Positions 17,073-25,114 of a stretch of DNA of 64,000 bases are shown one piece after another. Numbering within the stretch: the first letter of the stretch is position 1; each line of letters opens with the position of its first letter. The DNA comes from Pedobacter boryungensis. Its GTDB lineage: Bacteria; Bacteroidota; Bacteroidia; Sphingobacteriales; Sphingobacteriaceae. Made by a program: the position numbers and the translations under genes. Where the stretch lies: assembly GCF_013204825.1 (NCBI RefSeq), contig NZ_JABMKV010000001.1:496001-560000 (forward strand). Reading direction: 5' to 3'. A model generated the notes under the pieces. The model was not told the DNA's origin, did not search any database, and saw nothing but the letters and a program-made list of their open reading frames with translations.

Positions 17073-18392
17073 ATGAAAAAAGTTGCATTTTATACACTCG
17101 GCTGTAAGCTAAACTTCTCAGAAACATCAACCATTGGCCGATTGTTTACTGATGCAGGTTACTCTGTAGTAGAATTTACCGATGCGGCAGATGTGTATGT
17201 AATTAATACCTGCTCTGTAACCGAACATGCAGATAAAAAATGCAGAAAAGTAGTTAAAGAAGCACTTAAATATTCACCAAATGCTTACGTAACTATTGTA
17301 GGTTGCTATGCACAATTAAAGCCAACAGAAATTGCCGAAATAGAGGGTGTAGATATGGTTTTAGGCGCAGCTGAAAAGTTCAGAATTGTAGAATTTATTT
17401 CAGATTTAACCAAAAATCCAAAAGCAATTGTTCATCAGCAAAACATTGAAAAAGTAAATCATAATTTCATTGCAGCCTACTCTATTGGCGATAGAACACG
17501 TACCTTTTTAAAAGTACAAGATGGTTGCGATTATCCATGTACCTATTGCACCATTCCATTAGCACGTGGTGGAAGTAGAAGCGATACCATTGAAAATGTA
17601 ATTAATCGAGCTACACAAATTGCGCAAAGCGGAGTAAAGGAAATCGTGTTAACAGGTGTAAATCTTGGTGATTTTGGTATCCGTAATGGCCAAAGAGAAG
17701 ATAAATTCTTTGATTTAGTTAAAGCATTAGATGAAGTTGAAGGTATTGAACGCATTCGTATTTCATCAATTGAGCCAAACTTATTAAGCAACGAAATTAT
17801 AGAGTTTGTAGCCACGTCCAAACGTTTTGTACCACACTTTCATATCCCTTTACAATCAGGTTCTAACAAAATATTAGGCTTGATGAAAAGACGCTACCAA
17901 CGCGAATTGTATACAGAACGTGTAGCTAAAATTAAAGCTGTTATGCCAAATTGTTGCATAGGGGTAGATGTTATTGTTGGTTTTCCAGGTGAAACACAAG
18001 AAGATTTCTTAGATACCTACCAGTTTTTAAACGAATTGGATATTTCTTACCTACATGTATTTACATACTCGGAACGTGAGCAAACTGAGGCCGCAGAAAT
18101 GAAAGGCAAAATTGCTGGTAGTACTCGTTTTGATAGAAATAAAATGTTGCATATTCTTTCAGATAAAAAAAGAAGAGCATTTTACGAATCTCAGATTGGC
18201 TCAACAGGACAAGTACTATTTGAAGATGATCAGAAAAATGGCTTTATGCATGGCTTTACCAAAAACTATGTAAAAGTTAGAGCTAAATATGATCCGGTAA
18301 TGGTAAACGAACTTAAACAGGTAAAATTAGTTGAGTTGTTAGCAGACGGAGAAGTAGCAGTAGAAGAAGTAGAAACTGTTTACGCCCACTAG
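17073..18392 (+). CDS. mtaB: tRNA N6-threonylcarbamoyladenosine (t6A37) methylthiotransferase MtaB
   Basis: A 439-residue radical-SAM methylthiotransferase. The N-terminal UPF0004 domain has the three cluster cysteines Cys11, Cys47 and Cys78. The radical-SAM cluster motif is Cys152-x3-Cys156-x2-Cys159 (GCDYPCTYC), and a C-terminal TRAM-like region follows (about 375-439). The TLGCKLNFSET opening and LARGGSRS after the cluster motif favour MtaB over MiaB or RimO. It adds methylthio to t6A37 in tRNAs reading ANN codons. Confidence 0.9.
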   Translation: MKKVAFYTLGCKLNFSETSTIGRLFTDAGYSVVEFTDAADVYVINTCSVTEHADKKCRKVVKEALKYSPNAYVTIVGCYAQLKPTEIAEIEGVDMVLGAAEKFRIVEFISDLTKNPKAIVHQQNIEKVNHNFIAAYSIGDRTRTFLKVQDGCDYPCTYCTIPLARGGSRSDTIENVINRATQIAQSGVKEIVLTGVNLGDFGIRNGQREDKFFDLVKALDEVEGIERIRISSIEPNLLSNEIIEFVATSKRFVPHFHIPLQSGSNKILGLMKRRYQRELYTERVAKIKAVMPNCCIGVDVIVGFPGETQEDFLDTYQFLNELDISYLHVFTYSEREQTEAAEMKGKIAGSTRFDRNKMLHILSDKKRRAFYESQIGSTGQVLFEDDQKNGFMHGFTKNYVKVRAKYDPVMVNELKQVKLVELLADGEVAVEEVETVYAH

Positions 18393-18494
18393 TCAATATT
18401 AGTTAACTATTCATGACTAACAATTAAGCTAGTAACAGAAAACTCAAAACTAAAAACCGAAAACTCTTTCCTATCTTCGCTTAAACTTTATTTT

Positions 18495-19652
18495 ATGTTT
18501 CCTACCGTTTCACACTTTTTATCTTATCTTTTTGGCATCGATGTGCCACTTCCATTCAATACTTTTGGTGTTTTTGTAGCCCTAGCTTTTGTAGCAGGCT
18601 ATTGGGCGTTTACTAAAGAGTTGCAACGAAAAGAAGCATTAGGTATTCTTCATCCTACGAAAAGAAATGTAGTAATTGGTGAGCCTGCTTCTACATTCGA
18701 ACTTGTTTCAAATACCTTTTTTGGGTTTTTAATTGGTTATAAATTAATTTATGCACTCATCAATTATAAATTATTTGTAAACGATGCACAGACAGTGCTA
18801 CTTTCTACTAAAGGAAACCTTTTAGGTGGTCTTGCATTAGCCGCCTTGTTTGCATACTGGGCTTACAAAGAAAAAGATAAAGTAAAATTAGCTAAACCAA
18901 AAACAGTAGAAGTGGCTGTTCATCCACATGAGTTGATGAGCCATATGGTGGTTTGGGCTGCAATATGGGGATTTTTAGGAGCAAAAATTTTCGATAATCT
19001 TGAACATTGGGATACATTTATTAAAGATCCAATAGGAGGTTTACTTTCTTTTAGTGGATTAACATTTTACGGAGGTTTAATTTGTGGCGGTGCAGCTGTA
19101 ATTTATATTGCTCGTAAAAACGGAATAAAACCTTTGCATATGTTAGATGTAGGAGGCCCTGGAATGATGCTCGCATATAGTGTAGGTAGGATCGGGTGTC
19201 ATTTATCTGGAGATGGAGACTGGGGAATTCCTAATTTAAATCCTAAGCCATTCACATGGTTGCCAGATTGGCTATGGGCTTATACATATCCAAATAACGT
19301 AGCCACAGAAGGTAACCACATTGCAGGCTGCATAGGGAAATATTGTAATGAACTACCTCAACCAGTATATCCAACGCCAATTTACGAAGTAATTATGGCC
19401 TTTATACTTTTTTTAATCTTATGGAAAATCCGCACCCGTATCAAATTGCCAGGGATGATGTTTGGTATCTATATGATCTTAAATGGAATAGAGCGTTTCT
19501 TCATAGAATTGATTAGAGTAAATAGTAAACTAGGAACTATTGCAGGATTCTCTTTTACACAAGCCGAACTTATTTCTGCAATATTATTTGTAGGTGGTTG
19601 GTGTTTGGTAGCATATTCAATAAAGAATAAAGAAAAATTGGCAAATTACTAA
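18495..19652 (+). CDS. lgt: Prolipoprotein diacylglyceryl transferase
   Basis: A 385-residue multi-spanning membrane protein. The Lgt signature is GRIGCHLSGDGDWG at 231-244 with the essential Arg232, preceded by SGLTFYGGLI (187-196). It transfers diacylglycerol to the lipobox cysteine of prolipoproteins, several of which are encoded in this window. It is about 90 residues longer than E. coli Lgt, with extra hydrophobic and loop segments in the first 150 residues, as is common in Bacteroidota. Its stop overlaps the next start by one base. Confidence 0.93.
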   Translation: MFPTVSHFLSYLFGIDVPLPFNTFGVFVALAFVAGYWAFTKELQRKEALGILHPTKRNVVIGEPASTFELVSNTFFGFLIGYKLIYALINYKLFVNDAQTVLLSTKGNLLGGLALAALFAYWAYKEKDKVKLAKPKTVEVAVHPHELMSHMVVWAAIWGFLGAKIFDNLEHWDTFIKDPIGGLLSFSGLTFYGGLICGGAAVIYIARKNGIKPLHMLDVGGPGMMLAYSVGRIGCHLSGDGDWGIPNLNPKPFTWLPDWLWAYTYPNNVATEGNHIAGCIGKYCNELPQPVYPTPIYEVIMAFILFLILWKIRTRIKLPGMMFGIYMILNGIERFFIELIRVNSKLGTIAGFSFTQAELISAILFVGGWCLVAYSIKNKEKLANY

Positions 19653-20443
19653 TGATGAATTACGAATTATTGTGCTCAAAAGTAATTGCGATTACACGTC
19701 TAACGGGTAATTTTATTCGCAAAGAAGCGATGGCATTTGATGCGAATGCAATTGAATATAAAGGACTAAACGACTTAGTTTCTTATGTAGATAAAAATGC
19801 GGAAAAGCTTTTGGTAAAAAATTTAACAAAATTAATACCTGATGCTGGCTTTATTACTGAAGAAGAAACCATTAATACAAAAGGAAAAACCTATACTTGG
19901 ATTATTGATCCCTTAGATGGAACAACAAATTTTATTCACGGTATACCAACATACTCTATCAGCATTGCTTTATATGAAGAAGATAAGCCTGTAATCGGTG
20001 TGGTATATGAGGTAAATAGAGGGGAAATGTTTTTTACATTTAAAGGTGGTGCAGCTTACTTAAACAATAAAGAAATTCGTGTTTCAGAGAATGCAAATCT
20101 ATCCCAAAGCCTTTTGGCAACAGGTTTTCCATATTACCAATTTGATAAACAAGCACAGTACATTCAGCTTTTTACAGAAATGATGCAAAAGTGTCATGGA
20201 TTGAGACGTATAGGCTCAGCAGCGGTTGATCTTGCTTATGTGGCCTGCGGCAGATTTGATGCTTATTTCGAATATAATTTAAACTCTTATGATGTTGCTG
20301 CTGGAGCATATTTAGTGCAACAAGCTGGAGGCAAGATTATGAATTTTGCCGGTGGAGATGAGTTCTTAGAAACTCGCGAAGTTTTAGCAACCAATGGAAA
20401 AGTCACCAATGAAATTTTAGATACCATTAAGAAATATTTTTAA
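19652..20443 (+). CDS. suhB: Inositol-1-monophosphatase family protein
   Basis: A 263-residue metal-dependent phosphatase. The metal-binding EE (70-71), DPLDGTTNF (Asp86, Asp89) and the C-terminal SYDVAAGAYLVQQAGG motif are all present. SuhB/IMPase enzymes hydrolyse inositol phosphates and related sugar phosphates; the true bacterial substrate is uncertain. It starts inside the lgt stop codon (TAATGATG gives two possible ATGs, 19652 or 19655). It converges on the nfu gene over a terminator. Confidence 0.88.
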   Translation: MMNYELLCSKVIAITRLTGNFIRKEAMAFDANAIEYKGLNDLVSYVDKNAEKLLVKNLTKLIPDAGFITEEETINTKGKTYTWIIDPLDGTTNFIHGIPTYSISIALYEEDKPVIGVVYEVNRGEMFFTFKGGAAYLNNKEIRVSENANLSQSLLATGFPYYQFDKQAQYIQLFTEMMQKCHGLRRIGSAAVDLAYVACGRFDAYFEYNLNSYDVAAGAYLVQQAGGKIMNFAGGDEFLETREVLATNGKVTNEILDTIKKYF

Positions 20444-20465
20444 TGGATTAATTTTTATAGCAATA

Positions 20466-20492
20466 AAAAAGTCGTAACTAATGCTACGACTT
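20466..20492 (-). terminator. Intrinsic terminator of the nfu gene
   Basis: AAGTCGTA (20469-20476) and TACGACTT (20485-20492) form a perfect 8-bp stem. On the minus strand it is followed by a run of six T. It may also work weakly for suhB on the plus strand. Confidence 0.85.
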
Positions 20493-20526
20493 ATCTATAA
20501 TTAGGCAATTTAATTGCAACAATCTT

Positions 20527-21078
20527 CTATAAAGCTTCAGAAACTACTTCTTTAACCTCAGGGACCATTCTCTGTAATAAATTTTGAATACCTGATTTTA
20601 AGGTGATTGTAGATGATGGACATCCACTGCAAGATCCTCTTAATTCTACAGTTACCACACCCTCATCAAATGATTTGTAGCTAATTGCACCACCATCTTG
20701 TTCAACAGCAGGGCGTACGTAATCATGTAATATTTGCTGAATTTTAACTTCTAAATCTGTTCCTTCAAAAGCAGGAGTTTCTTCACTTGTATTGTCTTTT
20801 ATTTTAAGCTCAGATTCTACGGCACCTTTAACAAATTCTTTTAAAATAGCTTCAATATCATTCCATTCAGCATCTTCAGTTTTAGTAATCGTTACAAAGT
20901 TGCTTGCGAAAAATACACCATTTACAAAGTTAAATTTGAACAATTCTTTAGCAAAAGGAGAATGTTCAGCACTCTCTCTAGTCGCAAAATCTTCACTACC
21001 ATTAATTAAAAGTTTATTAACCATAAACTTCATGGTAGCAGGATTTGGTGTTTGCTCAGTATATACGTTAATAGTCAT
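20527..21078 (-). CDS. Nfu/NifU-type iron-sulfur cluster carrier
   Basis: A 183-residue protein with two domains: an N-terminal Nfu domain (TPNPATMKF, about 1-85) and a C-terminal NifU domain (about 110-180) with the cluster-ligating Cys150-x2-Cys153 (CSGCPSS) and EQDGGAI. It carries 4Fe-4S clusters from scaffold to apoproteins. The start at 21078 (MTINVYTEQ) was preferred to one seven codons upstream, because a TAnnTTTG box overlaps that upstream codon, so it would not be transcribed. A terminator follows the gene. Confidence 0.88.
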   Translation of the reverse strand: MTINVYTEQTPNPATMKFMVNKLLINGSEDFATRESAEHSPFAKELFKFNFVNGVFFASNFVTITKTEDAEWNDIEAILKEFVKGAVESELKIKDNTSEETPAFEGTDLEVKIQQILHDYVRPAVEQDGGAISYKSFDEGVVTVELRGSCSGCPSSTITLKSGIQNLLQRMVPEVKEVVSEAL

Positions 21079-21096
21079 GTCTTTAATTTTATGGTA

Positions 21097-21104
21097 CAAA
21101 AATA
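21097..21104 (-). promoter_or_regulatory. -7 box (TATTTTTG) of the nfu gene
   Basis: A perfect TAnnTTTG on the minus strand. Transcription should begin near 21093, giving a leader of about 15 bases before the ATG at 21078. Confidence 0.5.
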
Positions 21105-21183
21105 ATTAATTCTAATTCTAAATAATAGATAGTAGATGTCTATTTTAGGTCATTTATAATAAAATCCTATTCACAAATAGAGA

Positions 21184-22530
21184 TTAAAATATTCCTGTAT
21201 AATTAAATGGGGTAATTTGCTTCAATTCTGTTTTGATCGTATCATTCACATCCAATGCATCAATAAATACCGACATAGTTTGTGCAGTAATTTTCTGATT
21301 AGTACGTGTTAATGCTTTTAATGCTTCGTATGGGTTTGGATAAGCTTCACGTCTTAATACCGTTTGGATTGCTTCTGCAACAACAGCCCAGTTATTTTCT
21401 AAATCTGATGAAATTGCATCATTATTAAGAATAATCTTATTTAAACCTTTTAACGTAGAACTGATGGCTATAATGGTATGCGCCATAGGAACACCAACAT
21501 TTCTTAGTACAGTAGAATCTGTTAAATCTCTTTGTAAACGTGAAATAGGTAATTTAGCAGCGAAAAATTCAAATAAAGCATTAGCAATCCCGGCATTTCC
21601 CTCAGCATTTTCAAAATCGATTGGGTTTACTTTATGTGGCATTGCCGAAGAACCAACTTCACCCTCTTTAATTTTTTGTTTAAAATAATTCTTAGAAATA
21701 TAGGCCCAAATATCTCTATCAAGATCTATAATAATATTGTTTATACGTTTTAATGCATCGCATTGTGCTGCGAATTGATCGTAATGTTCTATTTGCGTGG
21801 TATACTGAGCACGAGTTAAACCTAAACTCTTATTTACAAAGTTATTTGAAAAATCGACCCAATTAATTTGAGGATAAGCGATATGATGTGCATTGAAATT
21901 TCCTGTAGCTCCACCAAATTTAGCGCTGTTAGGTATGTTATTTAAATTTTGTAATTGAATGTTCAAACGTTCTGCAAAAACCATAAACTCTTTACCCAAT
22001 TTTGTTGGCGATGCAGGTTGTCCATGGGTATGGGCTAGCAAAGGAACATCTTTCCATTCTTGGGCCAAACCTTTTATTTTTTCGATAAGTTCAGTAAGAG
22101 CTGGGAAATAACTTTCTTCTAATGCGAGTTTAAATGAATAAGGTATTGCAGTATTATTAATATCTTGAGAAGTTAAACCGAAATGGATAAATTCTTTATA
22201 AGGCTGTAAATTAAGTTCATCAAATTTTGTTTTAATGAAATATTCTACGGCTTTAACATCATGATTGGTGATGCTTTCAGTATCTTTTACTTGTTGTGCA
22301 TCTACCTCATTAAAATTTTGATGAATGGTTCTTAATTTTGGATAAAGTAAGGTGTCAAATTGTTCTAATCCAGGTACTTTTGCTTCACAAAGTGCGATAA
22401 AATATTCTATTTCTACAAAAACACGATATTTTATTAATGCATATTCAGAAAAATAATTAGCAAGTTTTGCAGTGGTTTTTCTATAACGACCATCTACAGG
22501 AGAAATGGCTTGAAGCGGAGATAAATTCAT
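21184..22530 (-). CDS. purB: Adenylosuccinate lyase
   Basis: A 448-residue member of the fumarase/aspartase superfamily. The signature GSSAMPHKVNPIDFENAEGN (trimmed core SSAMPHKVNP) carries the catalytic serine loop, and TSQDINNTA and AHTHGQPASPTKLGK (His167/His169) are in their expected places. It acts twice in purine synthesis, splitting SAICAR and adenylosuccinate. Length fits the E. coli-type enzyme (about 456). A -7 box (TACCTTTG) lies at 22556-22563. Confidence 0.95.
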   Translation of the reverse strand: MNLSPLQAISPVDGRYRKTTAKLANYFSEYALIKYRVFVEIEYFIALCEAKVPGLEQFDTLLYPKLRTIHQNFNEVDAQQVKDTESITNHDVKAVEYFIKTKFDELNLQPYKEFIHFGLTSQDINNTAIPYSFKLALEESYFPALTELIEKIKGLAQEWKDVPLLAHTHGQPASPTKLGKEFMVFAERLNIQLQNLNNIPNSAKFGGATGNFNAHHIAYPQINWVDFSNNFVNKSLGLTRAQYTTQIEHYDQFAAQCDALKRINNIIIDLDRDIWAYISKNYFKQKIKEGEVGSSAMPHKVNPIDFENAEGNAGIANALFEFFAAKLPISRLQRDLTDSTVLRNVGVPMAHTIIAISSTLKGLNKIILNNDAISSDLENNWAVVAEAIQTVLRREAYPNPYEALKALTRTNQKITAQTMSVFIDALDVNDTIKTELKQITPFNYTGIF

Positions 22531-22555
22531 TTGACTGAGGAAATTGTTTCAGCCG

Positions 22556-22563
22556 CAAAGGTA
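22556..22563 (-). promoter_or_regulatory. -7 box (TACCTTTG) of purB
   Basis: Perfect TAnnTTTG followed by CGG on the minus strand, about 26 bases upstream of the purB ATG. The same extended TACCTTTGCGG occurs upstream of the small lipoprotein gene. Confidence 0.5.
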
Positions 22564-22615
22564 ACATTTATCAAGCATTTTATGATAGTTAAAACCCCAT
22601 AAAATCCCTAGAATC

Positions 22616-22648
22616 AAAAAAGTCCCAGCAAATTGCCAGGACTTTTTT
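22616..22648 (-). terminator. Intrinsic terminator of the heptad-repeat lipoprotein gene
   Basis: AAAAAAGTCC (22616-22625) pairs with GGACTTTTTT (22639-22648), so on the minus strand a 10-bp stem is followed by T residues. It separates the small lipoprotein from purB. Confidence 0.85.
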
Positions 22649-22665
22649 GTAAGATTTACTATTGA

Positions 22666-22878
22666 CTAGTGAACAGCTTTAGTTGAATCTACTGCTGCTT
22701 TAGCTGAATCTACTGCTGCTTTAGCTGTATCAACTGCTGCTTTAGCTGAATCTACTGCCATGTTAGCTGAATCGATAGCTGCTGAATCAGTTGCATCTGC
22801 TTTTTTCTCTGAATTACAAGCTGCTACTCCTAAAGATAATGCTAAAGCTAAAAAGCCAAATTTGAATAAGTTTTTCAT
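22666..22878 (-). CDS. Small lipoprotein with alanine-rich heptad repeats
   Basis: A 70-residue protein with a lipoprotein signal (GVAAC, Cys21). The mature part is about five tandem seven-residue units (AAVDSAK and variants such as AVDTAKA), encoded by near-identical 21-base DNA repeats. The spacing of Val/Ala suggests an alanine-type coiled coil, reminiscent of the Lpp architecture, though there is no sequence evidence of homology. Upstream are both a housekeeping -7 box (22924-22931) and two GGGTTACC-N14-GYATTAA motifs facing this gene, so it may belong to the regulon of the divergent sigma factor. It ends at its own terminator. Function unknown. Confidence 0.8.
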   Translation of the reverse strand: MKNLFKFGFLALALSLGVAACNSEKKADATDSAAIDSANMAVDSAKAAVDTAKAAVDSAKAAVDSTKAVH

Positions 22879-22914
22879 TTTAATTTTCTGTTTAAATAAT
22901 TAATTAATTTACAT

Positions 22915-22944
22915 GTTAATACCGCAAAGGTAAAAAGGTAACCC
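22915..22944 (-). promoter_or_regulatory. Bipartite motif copy 1 (ECF-type promoter candidate) facing the small lipoprotein
   Basis: On the minus strand GGGTTACC (22944-22937), 14 bases, then GTATTAA (22922-22916). Spacing and both halves match copies 2 and 3. Predicted transcription would start at about 22908, 30 bases before the lipoprotein ATG. Confidence 0.55.
22924..22931 (-). promoter_or_regulatory. -7 box (TACCTTTG) of the small lipoprotein gene
   Basis: A perfect housekeeping-type TAnnTTTG box on the minus strand, lying within the 14-base spacer of bipartite motif copy 1. The two promoter types would overlap. Confidence 0.4.
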
Positions 22945-23040
22945 GCAAATGTGAAATAAAGTTAAAATTATTTTTTAAATGGTCTTTTTAATAGAATAAA
23001 CAATCATTTAAAAAATATAATTCTTTTCTGCGAGCTATCA

Positions 23041-23069
23041 TTAATGCATAAATTCTAAAAAGGTAACCC
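23041..23069 (-). promoter_or_regulatory. Bipartite motif copy 2
   Basis: On the minus strand GGGTTACC (23069-23062), 14 bases, then GCATTAA (23047-23041). It shares a 14-base stretch beginning GGGTTACCTTTTTA with copy 1. It points toward the lipoprotein, about 160 bases from its start. Confidence 0.5.
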
Positions 23070-23101
23070 AATAATTTTAAAAATTTATTTTATTTTTTTG
23101 C

Positions 23102-23131
23102 AGGTTACTATTTCATGTTTTCTGGTATTAA
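23102..23131 (+). promoter_or_regulatory. Bipartite motif copy 4, imperfect
   Basis: AGGTTACT (23102-23109), 15 bases, then GTATTAA (23125-23131) on the plus strand. Two mismatches in the first half and one extra spacer base make this the weakest copy. It points toward the sigma gene. Confidence 0.3.
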
Positions 23132-23354
23132 TAACTAAAGTAGTTTGCACAGTTTTTGCTAAATAAACCTGATTGTAGTGAAAATACTTTTTGTTGCAGA
23201 AACGTCGATTTTTTGTAAACACGGGTAGTCAAAAAGATTGAAACAAAAAGCAGGACTAGCATTAATGGCTGCGATTGTTATTGCTTTCTAAAAAAGAAAA
23301 TTACTATTTGAAAAGTCATATTACAACAAAAAAATATTTTTTTTGTCTATCATT

Positions 23355-23383
23355 GGGTTACCATTCACGTTTAAATGTATTAA
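23355..23383 (+). promoter_or_regulatory. Bipartite motif copy 3, immediately upstream of the sigma factor
   Basis: GGGTTACC (23355-23362), 14 bases, then GTATTAA (23377-23383) on the plus strand. It abuts the likely start codon, so a transcript from it would be leaderless or nearly so. The layout is that expected for autoregulation by the sigma factor. Confidence 0.55.
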
Positions 23384-23386
23384 TTG

Positions 23387-23953
23387 GTGAGTATTAAGTT
23401 AAGCAGTTCAGTTCCAACAGATAGAGAGGTAGTATTAGGTATACTTAACAACTCAGAAGAGGCATTAAATAAATTGTACATAGGGTATTATCCGATGATT
23501 TTACAATTTATTTTAAATAATAATGGTGGGGAGGATGACGCGAAAGATGTGTATCAAGAAACTATTATTGTTTTATATAATAAGATTAAGGGCGGTAATT
23601 TTGAGCTCAGCAGTAAGTTAAAAACGTATTTGTATTCAGTTAGTAGACGAATTTGGTTAAAAAAGCTTACGCAGCAGAGCAAAAAAACAAACAATATAGC
23701 CGACTTTGAAGATGTGTTAATTGTTGATGAAGATATAGAGCATCACGAACAAAAAGATATGCAGTTTGACAAGATGAAAGTAGCCTTGGAAAGTTTGGGC
23801 GAACCTTGTAAAACTATAATTGAAGATTTTTACATACATAGTTTATCTATGCATGATATATGTGAAAAATTTGGTTATACAAATACTGATAATGCTAAAA
23901 CACAGAAATATAAGTGTTTACAAAGGTTAAAAAAGTTATTTTTTCAATCATAA
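23387..23953 (+). CDS. ECF-type RNA polymerase sigma-70 factor
   Basis: A protein of 188 residues with sigma region 2 (about 25-95; DDAKDVYQETIIVLYNKI and LKTYLYSVSRRIWLKK) and region 4 (about 125-185; LGEPCKTIIEDFYIHSLSMHDICEKFGY with the helix-turn-helix). The region between is short and acidic, as in ECF factors. GTG at 23387 is preferred; TTG at 23384 is possible, and both abut the putative -10 half of motif copy 3. No ATG exists before residue 36. The next gene, an apparent anti-sigma/protease fusion, starts one base after its stop, which supports an anti-sigma partnership. Confidence 0.85.
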   Translation: MSIKLSSSVPTDREVVLGILNNSEEALNKLYIGYYPMILQFILNNNGGEDDAKDVYQETIIVLYNKIKGGNFELSSKLKTYLYSVSRRIWLKKLTQQSKKTNNIADFEDVLIVDEDIEHHEQKDMQFDKMKVALESLGEPCKTIIEDFYIHSLSMHDICEKFGYTNTDNAKTQKYKCLQRLKKLFFQS

Positions 23954-23954
23954 A

Positions 23955-25040
23955 ATGAGGAACGAGATAGAATTAGAAGCGATTATTGAAGATTATCTAA
24001 ACGGTAAACTTACTGCTGATGAGCAAAAAGCTTTTGAGCAATTGAGAAATAATGACCCAATTGTTGACCATAAGGTAGTTGCACATAAAGTATTTTTAGA
24101 ATCGATGAAGCAATATGCAGACATTTTAGTTTTAAAAGAACAAATGGATGCTGCTCATAATCAAATAGATGTTGCTGCAATAAGTGCGACAGTAAGACCA
24201 CATTCATCTAAAATTGTTAGAATTTGGCGTAATAATAAATCTGCAATTGCAGTTGCTGCTTCATTTTTGATTTTAGCTATGGTGATGTTGTATTCTATAC
24301 AAAATCAAACTAAACAAGATGGTAGTTTTGAAGCCTTAAATAGAGAAGTTAGTCAGATTAAACGTTCTCAGAACAATTTAATTAGAAATATTAATACCAA
24401 AGTGCAAAATACTACCATAACACCAGCAAAGTTTGGTGGTTCTGGATTTGCAATTTCTAGCAACGGTTACATTTTAACTAATTATCATGTAATTAAAGAT
24501 GCAGACTCTATTTATGTTCAAAATAGTAAAGGATCTTCATTTAAAGCAAAAAGATTTTATACAGATCCAGTTAACGATATTGCTATTTTAAAAATAAACG
24601 ATAACTCTTTTGATCATTTAGGTTCACTTCCATACAGTATTAAAAAAGCTGGTGCGGGTATTGGCGAAATTGTATATACCTTAGGTTATCCAAAAGATGA
24701 TGTAGTTTTAGGTGATGGTTATATCAGCTCTAAAACAGGTCTGAACGGTGATACATTAGCTTATCAAGTGGCTATTCCAGTAAACCCAGGGAATAGTGGC
24801 GGTCCATTATTAGATAATGCTGGTAACATTGTTGGTGTAATTAATGGTAAAGAAAATAAAACAGATGGTGCTGCTTTTGCAGTAAAATCTAGATATATTG
24901 TAGAGGCAGTAAATTCTATCCCACAAGATTCATTAAGTAAAAGAATTCCTTACGGGAAAAGAAGTTTATTGCAAGGCTTAAAACGTAATAAGCAGGTAGA
25001 GAAAATGCAAGATTATGTTTTTATGATTAAAGTGTATTAA
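23955..25040 (+). CDS. Membrane-anchored trypsin-like protease with anti-sigma-like cytoplasmic N-terminus
   Basis: A 361-residue protein. Residues 1-90 are soluble, acidic and helical (IEDYLNGKLTADEQKAFEQL), the pattern of zinc-less Bacteroidota anti-sigma N-termini. One membrane helix spans about 96-113. The periplasmic part is an HtrA/S1C-type protease with intact triad His178 (NYHVI), Asp208 (VNDIAIL) and Ser281 (NPGNSGGP). No PDZ domain follows. The gene is co-transcribed with the ECF sigma factor (one-base gap), so the N-terminus probably holds the sigma factor and the protease domain senses or processes an envelope signal. The fusion role is inference; the protease fold is clear. Confidence 0.82.
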   Translation: MRNEIELEAIIEDYLNGKLTADEQKAFEQLRNNDPIVDHKVVAHKVFLESMKQYADILVLKEQMDAAHNQIDVAAISATVRPHSSKIVRIWRNNKSAIAVAASFLILAMVMLYSIQNQTKQDGSFEALNREVSQIKRSQNNLIRNINTKVQNTTITPAKFGGSGFAISSNGYILTNYHVIKDADSIYVQNSKGSSFKAKRFYTDPVNDIAILKINDNSFDHLGSLPYSIKKAGAGIGEIVYTLGYPKDDVVLGDGYISSKTGLNGDTLAYQVAIPVNPGNSGGPLLDNAGNIVGVINGKENKTDGAAFAVKSRYIVEAVNSIPQDSLSKRIPYGKRSLLQGLKRNKQVEKMQDYVFMIKVY

Positions 25041-25062
25041 TATTCCCAAAATATTAAATTTG

Positions 25063-25096
25063 AAACCCCGAACTTTTAGTAAGTTTCGGGGTTTTT
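25063..25096 (+). terminator. Intrinsic terminator of the sigma/protease operon
   Basis: AAACCCCGAA (25063-25072) pairs with TTCGGGGTTT (25085-25094) and is followed by T residues. It closes the two-gene operon. Confidence 0.9.
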
Positions 25097-25114
25097 AGTT
25101 ATAAAATACTCAGA

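Noticed and set aside
24010..24207. Short minus-strand frame opposite the protease N-terminus
   Set aside because: Shadow of the anti-sigma-like region, without conserved features.
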